From JBFJKD01 sp038106145 (lineage in GTDB: Bacteria; Pseudomonadota; Gammaproteobacteria; Pseudomonadales; Porticoccaceae), in NCBI GenBank assembly GCA_038106145.1, contig JAYODD010000012.1:19505-83504 (forward strand): 64,000 bases of DNA. The letters are read 5' to 3'. The first letter of the stretch is position 1; each line of letters begins with the position of its first letter. Below, one piece after another: positions 54,699-62,401 of the stretch. The notes below the pieces were generated by a model. It was not told the DNA's origin, made no database searches, and was given only the letters and a program-made list of their open reading frames with translations. The translations under genes and the position numbers were made by a program.

Positions 54699-55087
54699 GC
54701 GGGGACCGGCCTGGATTGCTGGGTGTGGTGGAACGCCGCGTGGTGCATGCGGCCAGATACACCCTGCAGGGGCTGGCCGCCTGTTACCGCCACGAGGAGG
54801 CGTTCCGCGTCGAGGTGTGGCTGTCATTGCTGCTGGCACCGCTGGCCTACTGGTTGGCGACTACGCCACTTGAATTTGTGCTGTTAATGGGCGCGGTGGT
54901 GCTGGTGATGACGGTTGAATTACTCAATTCCGCGATAGAAGCGGCGGTGGATCGTATCGGCGAGGAGCGCCATGTCCTGGCGGGCCGGGCCAAGGATCAG
55001 GGTTCGGCGGCGGTATTCTTTGCAATGCTGATTTTTGTCGGCATCTGGGGCGCGATTTTGTGGCAGCGCTTGGCTGAGCAGGTTTAA
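54695..55087 (+). CDS. dgkA: Diacylglycerol kinase
   Basis: Phosphorylates diacylglycerol to phosphatidate in the inner membrane; 130 residues, three helices. It has the diagnostic EAFRVEVWLSLLL and VELLNSAIEAAVDRIGEERH with the catalytic Glu, then RAKDQGSAAVF. The GTG start overlaps the cysE stop (GTGA). Confidence 0.94.
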   Translation: MSGDRPGLLGVVERRVVHAARYTLQGLAACYRHEEAFRVEVWLSLLLAPLAYWLATTPLEFVLLMGAVVLVMTVELLNSAIEAAVDRIGEERHVLAGRAKDQGSAAVFFAMLIFVGIWGAILWQRLAEQV

Positions 55088-55237
55088 TCTGGGCGGACCC
55101 GGTTTGCAAAAATGCCTGTTGTCACTTATCTGTCACCATCGCTAGATAAGATAGATACCTTGTTTGCGGAGCATCGCCCTGCACTCATTACCTCTATTCT
55201 GAAATATTCGTTTTGAAGTATTGCCTCGGAAATTTTT

Positions 55238-55909
55238 ATGCGTAGATATTGCGCTGAATTTATCGCTACCTTTGTGCTGGTATTTGCGGGCACGGGCGCC
55301 ATTGTTATCGACGGTGTTAGCGGCGGCGTGATCGGACACCTGGGGGTGGCGCTAACGTTTGGTCTGGTGGTAATGGCCATGATTCATACTTTGGGCGAAG
55401 TTTCCGGCGCGCATATGAACCCGGCAGTCACCATTGGTTTTTGGGTGGCGCGGCGTTTTCCCGCTGCGGATATAGGGCCATATGTAGCGGCTCAGGTGGC
55501 TGGTGCGATCACCGCCAGCGCGCTGCTGCTGCTGTTGTTTCCCGAGCACGGCACGCTGGGCAGCACGGTGCCCGCAGGGTCGGTGGGGCAAAGTCTGCTG
55601 CTGGAAATTGTACTGGCTTTTATATTGATGTTTACCATTATCCACGTGGCGGAGGGCTCCAAGGAACAGGGTTTGCTGGCGGGGCTGACGATCGGTGGCG
55701 TGGTGGGTATGGAGGCGTTGTTTGCCGGACCCGTGTCCGGCGCTTCGATGAATCCGGCGCGCTCCATCGGCCCCGCGCTGGTTTCCGGGAACCTGACCCA
55801 TCTATGGATCTATATCGTCGCGCCCCTGAGCGGGGCCGTGGCGGCAATTTTTGTCTGTCGCTGGGCGTTGTCGCCGGATTGTTGCGTGGGACGCGGAGAA
55901 GTGGAGTAA
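55238..55909 (+). CDS. Aquaporin / glycerol-facilitator family channel (possible arsenite conduit)
   Basis: A 223-residue MIP channel with six helices and the two NPA boxes, GAHMNPAVT and GASMNPARS; both have the canonical Asn-Pro-Ala. The arsC-type gene starts 3 bp after its stop. In some bacteria an aquaglyceroporin (AqpS) replaces the arsenite pump and lets As(III) leak out down its gradient; this layout suggests the same. Water or glycerol transport alone remains possible. Confidence 0.88.
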   Translation: MRRYCAEFIATFVLVFAGTGAIVIDGVSGGVIGHLGVALTFGLVVMAMIHTLGEVSGAHMNPAVTIGFWVARRFPAADIGPYVAAQVAGAITASALLLLLFPEHGTLGSTVPAGSVGQSLLLEIVLAFILMFTIIHVAEGSKEQGLLAGLTIGGVVGMEALFAGPVSGASMNPARSIGPALVSGNLTHLWIYIVAPLSGAVAAIFVCRWALSPDCCVGRGEVE

Positions 55910-55912
55910 AGC

Positions 55913-56323
55913 GTGAACGAGAATGAAGTAAAACATCTGTTGTTTGTGTGCGTGGAGAACTCGTGTCGTAGTCAGCTCGCGGAAGCCATGGCGCGGCGCG
56001 CTCTTCCTGCGGGCTACGAGGTGCACAGCGCCGGGTCGCGGCCATCCGGGCAAATCAACCCCCGGGCGGTGGAGGTGATGGCGGAGCTGGGGTATGATCT
56101 GACGGCGCATCAGTCCAAGGCGCTAACGGAAGTGCCCGACATCGAATACGCCGCGGTGATTACCATGGGATGTGGGGACAATTGTCCCTGGGTTCAGGGC
56201 CAGCTGCGGGAAGACTGGGGATTGCCCGACCCAAAGGATCTACCGCTGGAGGAGTTTCGCAAGCTGCGGGAGTGCATTGGGACCCGCGTCACAGACTTGT
56301 TCAAGCGACTTAGTGAAAACTAG
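55913..56323 (+). CDS. arsC: Arsenate reductase, low-molecular-weight phosphatase type
   Basis: A 136-residue protein with the phosphatase loop CVENSCRSQ (Cys13 to Arg19) that binds arsenate or phosphate. A second cysteine pair, Cys87 and Cys91 in MGCGDNCPW, matches the redox relay of thioredoxin-coupled ArsC, which separates it from plain tyrosine phosphatases. Also SAGSRPSGQINPRAVEVM and DPKDLPLEEF. GTG start, 3 bp after the aquaporin. Likely reduces arsenate to arsenite. Confidence 0.87.
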   Translation: MNENEVKHLLFVCVENSCRSQLAEAMARRALPAGYEVHSAGSRPSGQINPRAVEVMAELGYDLTAHQSKALTEVPDIEYAAVITMGCGDNCPWVQGQLREDWGLPDPKDLPLEEFRKLRECIGTRVTDLFKRLSEN

Positions 56324-56482
56324 GCATCTCCCACGGCTGCGCTGAACAGGCAGTTTTCCCGGACCGAAGCGGCGAGTAAATCCCGTGAGCCTGGCTCTTA
56401 ATTGGCTGCAAAGCCGACGTTTGATCGAGAAGTTTGCTCGTGTTTAACAATAACTAAAAATTTCAATAAAGTGTTGACGATT

Positions 56483-57127
56483 ATGGCTGACGAAACGACG
56501 TTCGAAGTAATTTTCCGCGGTGACATTACCGCCGGGCAACAGCTGGTGGCCGTCAAGGAGCGTCTCAAGGCGCTGTTTAAAGTGGACGATGCGCGCATCG
56601 AGCAATTATTTTCCGGCCGACCCGAAGTGATAAAAAAAGGTGTCGACCAGGCCACCGCAGATCGCTATCGAGATACGTTGTTAAAAGCGGGTGCCGTTGT
56701 TCAGGTGCGCGAGCAGGCGGCGCAAGTCACCGGATCGGGGGCGATTGCTAGTCCGCCGCCCGTTGCACAGTCCGCCACCTTAACGAATGCGAAAACCGCG
56801 GGTGGGGATAGCGGGGGTGCGCACCCTTCCGCATCCAAACTAACGGATGGACTCTCCCCCGACGTTGTGGCCAGCGGCGCCGCGCAGGTGGCGTCCGATG
56901 CCCCGGACTCCCGGGCTGAGTGGACGCTAGCCCCGGTGGGGGCGGATGTGTTGCGACCCGACGAGCGGCACCGGGTGCAGCCGGTAGTGGTGGGCGATAT
57001 CGAATTTGAACTGGCCCCGGCGGGTGCGGATTTGTTGAAGCCGGAGGAGCGGAGCAGGGTCGAAGCACCGGAAATTGATATATCCCATCTAACGGTTGAT
57101 ACCCCCGGGGACGATAAGGAGCCCTGA
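56483..57127 (+). CDS. Conserved protein of unknown function with duplicated C-terminal motif
   Basis: A 214-residue protein. The N-terminal about 75 residues form a compact domain (FEVIFRGDITAGQQLVAVK; LFKVDDARIEQLFSGRPEVIKKGVD; RYRDTLLKAGAVVQV) that I have seen at the front of gammaproteobacterial proteins of unknown role. A low-complexity Ala/Ser/Pro linker follows, then two near-copies of a motif, LAPVGADVLRPDERHRV and LAPAGADLLKPEERSRV, and IDISHLTV at the end. No membrane helix or signal. The ATG at 56483 (MADETTF) is chosen over the longer ORF start. Confidence 0.75.
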   Translation: MADETTFEVIFRGDITAGQQLVAVKERLKALFKVDDARIEQLFSGRPEVIKKGVDQATADRYRDTLLKAGAVVQVREQAAQVTGSGAIASPPPVAQSATLTNAKTAGGDSGGAHPSASKLTDGLSPDVVASGAAQVASDAPDSRAEWTLAPVGADVLRPDERHRVQPVVVGDIEFELAPAGADLLKPEERSRVEAPEIDISHLTVDTPGDDKEP

Positions 57128-57464
57128 ATCCAGGCATTTTAGCTGGCGTCTCAAGCGGTGGGAACACGGTGACTGCGCGGCGTTTGTTTGCACCTCCACA
57201 ATATTGGCTGATATTTTCGATTCTGCTCGGCAACCACTGTTCAGGTATCAGGTGGGTTTGCGCGAGAGGGGATAAATACGCTAACGTCACACCAAGTGAT
57301 ACTCCGGTATTTTTTTAGGGGTATGGCGTGGCCATGGCGTATGATTGTTCCATAGTTGACATCGATCAGGGATAAGTAACGGAAACCCTCAAGAGTCGCC
57401 GGTGCGCTGACCGGGCGCCTGTGCGGTGTATTCTCGGCCAGCGCTCGCGTCCCAGGAGAGATAG
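57128..57464. other. 337-bp intergenic region before the ferredoxin oxidoreductase gene
   Basis: A small GATAC/GTAT hairpin followed by TTTTTTT near 57297-57317 may end the upstream gene. TTGACA at 57356-57361 could belong to the oxidoreductase promoter, but no matching -10 is seen. No gene is supported. Confidence 0.35.
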
Positions 57465-60400
57465 ATGGGCGTAACACTAGACGATAAATATATTCTCACG
57501 ACAGGACGGGCGTATCTCACCGGCATCGAAGCGTTGGTGCGCCTGCCGATTTTGCAACGCCAGCGGGATGTGGCCCGCGGCCTGAATACTGCGGGCTTTA
57601 TTTCCGGTTACCGGGGTTCGCCGTTGGGTGGGCTGGACAATGCCCTCTGGCACGCGGATGCCCATCTGAAAAAACATCATATTCGCTTTCAGCCCGGGGT
57701 GAATGAAGAACTGGCGGCCACGTCCTTATGGGGTAGCCAGCAGGTCAATCTTTATCCTGACGCCCACTACGACGGCGTGTTTGGCATGTGGTACGGCAAG
57801 GGTCCGGGTCTCGACCGGGCCATGGACGCGATCAAGCACGCGAACAACGCCGGGACCTCCAGGTTTGGTGGCGTGCTGGCGGTGGTGGGCGACGATCATC
57901 TGTGTAAATCATCGACGCTGGCCTTTCAGAGCGAGCCAATGTTTGTGGCCGCCGCCATTCCGGTACTGAACCCGGCGGGGGTGCAGGACGTGCTGGACCT
58001 CGGCATCTACGGCTGGGAAATGTCGCGCTTTACCGGTGGTTGGGTAGGCATGAAAACCACGGCGGAAAATATGGACGCCGCCATTTCCGCCGACATTAAC
58101 CCCCAGCGCCTGACTATTCAGTTACCGACGGACTTTGCCGTTCCCGAGGACGGCCTGCACATTCGCTGGCCGGATCATCCCCTCGAGCAGGAAAAACGGC
58201 TGCAGCGCGATAAAATTTACGCGGCGCAGGCTTTTGCCCGCGCCAACAAACTGGACCGGATTGTCGTCGATAGTTCCAGCGCCCGCCTTGGTATTCTCGC
58301 CGCGGGCAAAGCGTATCTCGACACCGTACAGGCACTGAGCGATCTGGGCATCGACAATGAGGTGGCGCAGGCGCTGGGTGTGCGGGTCTACAAAGTGGGC
58401 ATGAGCTGGCCTTTGGAGCCGCAGGGTGTGCGGGAGTTCGTGCGCGGCCTGCAGGAAGTGTTGGTGGTCGAGGAAAAGCGCAGCCTGATGGAGGACCAGC
58501 TCAAAAGCATACTCTACGATTTACCGGGCGAACAACGCCCGCGCATCGTGGGGAAATACGACGAGCGCGGAGCTCAGTTGGTGAGCAATGTCGGTGAATT
58601 GAATCCGCAGCAGATTGCGGAAATTATCGTCGCGCGGTTAGCCAGGTCAGGTGCCGCTAAGGATCTGGCGGACAAGCTGTCCCGTCTGCAGGGGAAACAC
58701 CATGCCAGCTTGCCCGCGCCGGGTGCACTGCCGCTCCGTCAGCCCTGGTTCTGTTCCGGGTGTCCGCACAATACCTCCACCAGGGTACCGGAAGGCAGCC
58801 GCGCGCTGGCGGGTATCGGTTGTCACTTTATGGCTACCTGGATGGACCGCAACACCGAAACCTTTACCCAGATGGGGGGGGAGGGTGCTTCCTGGATAGG
58901 TCAGGCGCCCTTCACTGCGACCCAACACGTGTTCCAGAACCTCGGGGACGGCACCTATTTCCACTCGGGTATTCTTGCGGTGCGGGCCGCCATCGCGTCG
59001 GGAGCGAATATCACCTACAAGATTTTGTATAACGACGCGGTGGCGATGACCGGTGGGCAACCAGTGGATGGGGTGATGACCGTCCAACAGATGGTGTATC
59101 AGTTAATTGGCGAGGGCGTCAAACGCATTGCGCTGGTGTCGGACCTGCCGGAAAAATACCGCAAAAATTTTCCCCGCTTCGCCGGACTAACTATCGATCA
59201 CCGCGATAACTTTGACAGTATTCAACTGGAGCTGCGGGAGCTGCCCGGCACCACCGTTATTATCTACGAACAAACCTGTGGTACGGAAAAGCGTAGGCGA
59301 CGTAAACGGGGATTGTTGGTCGATCCGCCCAAACGGGTGTTTATCAACGAACAGGTGTGCGAGGGTTGTGGCGACTGCGGCGTGCAGTCCAATTGTTTGT
59401 CGGTGATTCCCAAAGAGACAGAGCTCGGGCGCAAACGCGCCATTGATCAAAGTGCCTGTAATAAGGATTTTTCCTGCCTCAAGGGGTTCTGCCCCAGTTT
59501 TGTCACTGTCCATGGTGGTCAGTTGCGCAAAATAAGCGCGGCCTCCGGCGCGGTATCGTTTGCACAGCTGCCCGAGCCGGTGCTGCCCGATCTGACCCAG
59601 CCGTATAGCATTTTGCTGGCGGGTGTGGGTGGCATGGGTGTGCTGACGGTCGGTTCCATTATGGGCATGGCGGCGCATATTGAAGACAAGGGCGCGGCGG
59701 TGCTGACGCAAACCGGACTGGCGCAGAAATTTGGCGCCGTTACCAGCCATGTGCGTATCGCCCGCCGCCAGGAGGATTTGCACGGGGTGCGCGTGCCCGT
59801 GGGCGGTGGCCAGTTGCTGCTGGGTGCCGATCTGGTGGTTTCCGCTGGCGCGGAGTCACTGCTGCGCATTGCCACTGGCGCCTCGGCGGTGGTTAATAAT
59901 CACGACTCCCCCACTGCGGAATTCACTCACAATCCCGATGCGCCGTTCCCGGAGCAAGCGATGGAAGCGGCGATTCAGGAGGTAGTAGGTTCCGACCGTG
60001 CGCACTTTATGGATGCCACGGGGCTGGGGGCTGCGCTATTGGGCGACGCCATCGCGGCCAATCTCTTTTTGCTCGGCTTTGCCTGGCAAAAAGGTCTGGT
60101 GCCAATCGGCAGGGAAGCGCTGGAAGAGGCGATACGCCTGAATGGCGTGGCGGTCGAATTAAATCAAAATGCGTTTTTGTGGGGCCGGCGTTACGCCGAG
60201 CATCCGCAGCAGGTGAGGCAGTATGCGGGTATTGCACCGACTCCCGCAGCCCCAAGAGCGGCAACGCTGGAGGAAGTTATCGGGGATCGTCGTACCCGGC
60301 TGGTGGCTTACCAGAATGAAAATTATGCCCGTCGCTACACAGAGCTGGTAGCACGAGTCGCAGCGGCGGAGGGTCAACTGGCGGTCGGGCAGAATAAAAC

Positions 60401-60947
60401 GCTGACGCTGGCGGTGGCTAAAAATTACTTTAAGTTGCTCGCTTACAAAGATGAGTACGAAGTGGCGCGGTTGTACACCAACGGCGAATTTACCCGTCAG
60501 TTGGCCGAGCAGTTTGACGGCAACTATAAATTGAGTTTTCACCTTGCGCCGCCGTTGCTGTCGAAGCGGGATCCCGCGACCGGGCACCTGCGTAAACGCG
60601 AATTCGGTCCCTGGATATTGGGCGCGTTTCGTCTGCTGGCCAAACTAAAATTTTTGCGTGGAACCCCTTGGGATTTTATGGGGCGCAGCGCGGAGCGCAA
60701 AATGGAGCGGCAGCTGATTAGCGATTACGAGGTGAAAATCGAGCAAATTCTCGCGACCCTGAACGCAAATAATTATGCGCTTGCGGTGGAAATTGCCTCG
60801 TTGCCGGAATTTATTCGCGGCTACGGCCATGTTAAGGATAATAACGTTGCCGTGGTGGCGCGGCGCAATGAGGAACTAAGCCGCAAATACGCCGGGGGAG
60901 TAGCGCAAGTGGTAAACATTCAGGAAGCGGTTAATACCTCGCACTGA
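57465..60947 (+). CDS. Indolepyruvate ferredoxin oxidoreductase, single-chain
   Basis: A 1160-residue fused 2-oxoacid:ferredoxin oxidoreductase that converts aryl or branched 2-oxoacids to acyl-CoA. Order: pyrimidine-binding alpha domain (ISGYRGSPLGGLD), TPP-binding beta part (WFCSGCPHNTSTRVPEGSRAL, GEGASWIGQAPF), ferredoxin-like cysteines at about 630-675 (CEGCGDC...CNKDFSCLKGFC), then the gamma domain (AGVGGMGVLTVGSIMGMAAH). This order is that of aerobic fused IorA/B proteins. An AGGAGAG site precedes the ATG. No paaK or other auxin or phenylacetate gene is adjacent. Confidence 0.9.
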   Translation: MGVTLDDKYILTTGRAYLTGIEALVRLPILQRQRDVARGLNTAGFISGYRGSPLGGLDNALWHADAHLKKHHIRFQPGVNEELAATSLWGSQQVNLYPDAHYDGVFGMWYGKGPGLDRAMDAIKHANNAGTSRFGGVLAVVGDDHLCKSSTLAFQSEPMFVAAAIPVLNPAGVQDVLDLGIYGWEMSRFTGGWVGMKTTAENMDAAISADINPQRLTIQLPTDFAVPEDGLHIRWPDHPLEQEKRLQRDKIYAAQAFARANKLDRIVVDSSSARLGILAAGKAYLDTVQALSDLGIDNEVAQALGVRVYKVGMSWPLEPQGVREFVRGLQEVLVVEEKRSLMEDQLKSILYDLPGEQRPRIVGKYDERGAQLVSNVGELNPQQIAEIIVARLARSGAAKDLADKLSRLQGKHHASLPAPGALPLRQPWFCSGCPHNTSTRVPEGSRALAGIGCHFMATWMDRNTETFTQMGGEGASWIGQAPFTATQHVFQNLGDGTYFHSGILAVRAAIASGANITYKILYNDAVAMTGGQPVDGVMTVQQMVYQLIGEGVKRIALVSDLPEKYRKNFPRFAGLTIDHRDNFDSIQLELRELPGTTVIIYEQTCGTEKRRRRKRGLLVDPPKRVFINEQVCEGCGDCGVQSNCLSVIPKETELGRKRAIDQSACNKDFSCLKGFCPSFVTVHGGQLRKISAASGAVSFAQLPEPVLPDLTQPYSILLAGVGGMGVLTVGSIMGMAAHIEDKGAAVLTQTGLAQKFGAVTSHVRIARRQEDLHGVRVPVGGGQLLLGADLVVSAGAESLLRIATGASAVVNNHDSPTAEFTHNPDAPFPEQAMEAAIQEVVGSDRAHFMDATGLGAALLGDAIAANLFLLGFAWQKGLVPIGREALEEAIRLNGVAVELNQNAFLWGRRYAEHPQQVRQYAGIAPTPAAPRAATLEEVIGDRRTRLVAYQNENYARRYTELVARVAAAEGQLAVGQNKTLTLAVAKNYFKLLAYKDEYEVARLYTNGEFTRQLAEQFDGNYKLSFHLAPPLLSKRDPATGHLRKREFGPWILGAFRLLAKLKFLRGTPWDFMGRSAERKMERQLISDYEVKIEQILATLNANNYALAVEIASLPEFIRGYGHVKDNNVAVVARRNEELSRKYAGGVAQVVNIQEAVNTSH

Positions 60948-61046
60948 ATACAACTAATCAGGCTTCGCGCGGCCATACCGGCGGATTCGGTGTGGGTGAG
61001 GCGCTGCCACTCACGAAAAGATTAACTCCATTTGAGGAAGCGGCGA

Positions 61047-61832
61047 ATGACAGAATCGACACGGGCGGCAAACAACGGCATGGTGCGAGACAAGGTAGCG
61101 GTGGTGACTGGCGCCGGTGGTGGCATCGGCCGCGCCGCCTGCCTGGTGTTTGCCCGCGAGGGCGCGAGCGTGGTGGTGGCGGATATCGACGCCACATTGG
61201 GGCAGGAGACCGTGGACGCGGTGATCGCGGCGGGTGGCCAGGCGATATTTGTGCGTTGCGACGTCAGCAAGGCGGCCGACGTGGAAGCGCTGGTAAAAAA
61301 AGCGGTGGATACCTATGGACGACTGGACTGCGCCTTTAACAATGCTGGCGTGGAGGGCGACTACTCGCCGTTGGCGCAGGCCACGGAGGAAAATTTTATG
61401 TTGAACTACCGGGTCAATATGCTCGGTGTATTCCTGTGCATGAAGTATCAAATTCGCCAGATGTTGATCCAGGGTGGCGGCGCGATCGTCAATACCGCGT
61501 CCGACGCCGGTCTGGTGGGGGTGAAAAATCTGGGGCAGTACTCAGCGGCCAAACACGCGGTGGTGGGGTTAACCAAATCCGCGGCCCTCGATTACGCCAC
61601 CAAAGGCATACGCGTTAATGCGGTGTGTCCGGGGCCGATTCGCACGCCGATGCTGGAGCGGATTATTGAAGAAAATCCGAAGATGGGGGAGGCGTTGATT
61701 GCCGCAGAACCGATGCGCCGACTGGGCGAGCCGCGGGAAATCGGAGAGGCGGCCGTGTACCTGTGCTCGGACGGCGCATCGTTTATTACCGGCCATGCGC
61801 TACCTGTGGACGGCGGATATATGGCTACCTGA
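61047..61832 (+). CDS. Short-chain dehydrogenase/reductase
   Basis: A 261-residue classical SDR. The NAD(P) motif is TGAGGGIG, with an acidic VVADID after beta-2 pointing to NAD. NNAG, the catalytic Ser (NTASDAGL), YSAAK and the PGPIRTPM tail follow. The ATG at 61047 has GAGGAAG upstream; a TTG 15 bp earlier is less likely. Substrate unknown. It lies about 100 bp after the oxidoreductase gene and may share its transcript. Confidence 0.9.
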   Translation: MTESTRAANNGMVRDKVAVVTGAGGGIGRAACLVFAREGASVVVADIDATLGQETVDAVIAAGGQAIFVRCDVSKAADVEALVKKAVDTYGRLDCAFNNAGVEGDYSPLAQATEENFMLNYRVNMLGVFLCMKYQIRQMLIQGGGAIVNTASDAGLVGVKNLGQYSAAKHAVVGLTKSAALDYATKGIRVNAVCPGPIRTPMLERIIEENPKMGEALIAAEPMRRLGEPREIGEAAVYLCSDGASFITGHALPVDGGYMAT

Positions 61833-61917
61833 GGGAAGTCGTTTGTCCGGGGAAACGCAGTCACGCAATCGTTAGTTGCGCGATAAAGATTAGTGGGTAG
61901 GTAAAGAAGGGGTTGGT

Positions 61918-62181
61918 ATGGACGGGTTTTTTAAAGTGGGGAAATTGTTGACGTTGGGCTTCTGGATATTACCAACCACCGGGCTGCTGGGTTTACTCGG
62001 AGACCCATGGAACCATTACCTGGTGTTGGCGGGCGCATTTGTTCTGCTCGCCCATATCGGGGAACTGGCGTTGACCTATGGCAAGCTAAAAGCGCTGGGG
62101 CGCGCTCGGCCAATGGACTTGCTGCTGGTGTTGCTGGTGGGCCTGTTTCACTGGATGCCATTGCTGAAAAAGCCCACCTGA
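61918..62181 (+). CDS. Small membrane protein, DUF1145 type
   Basis: An 87-residue protein with about three helices (LLTLGFWILPTTGLLGLLG; YLVLAGAFVLLAHIGELAL; LLLVLLVGLFHWMPLL). The closing FHWMPLLKK and overall length fit the DUF1145/YhhL-like group of unknown function. A GAAGG site lies just upstream of the ATG. Confidence 0.75.
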   Translation: MDGFFKVGKLLTLGFWILPTTGLLGLLGDPWNHYLVLAGAFVLLAHIGELALTYGKLKALGRARPMDLLLVLLVGLFHWMPLLKKPT

Positions 62182-62401
62182 ACCGCGCCCACCATCCTGG
62201 GGCGAGCCAGACCCGGTGCCGGGGTGGCACGAGGTGCAATTCTCTGTGCTGACTGGGCTGGGTAAACGACGGGCTTGCCGTGCTGGCGCGGGCCTCGAAT
62301 GCTGACCTTCGCCCGTCCGGTCATGACGGCGCGGTGTTGGCGGGGTCGCGTATGTACTATACTGTCGCGCCTTCCCCTGCGTACCCTGGCCTGCCGACAT
62401 C

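Noticed and set aside
54695..54839. Minus-strand ORFs over cysE-dgkA (for example 54417-54839)
   Set aside because: Low-complexity Pro/Arg-rich translation antisense to two well-defined genes.
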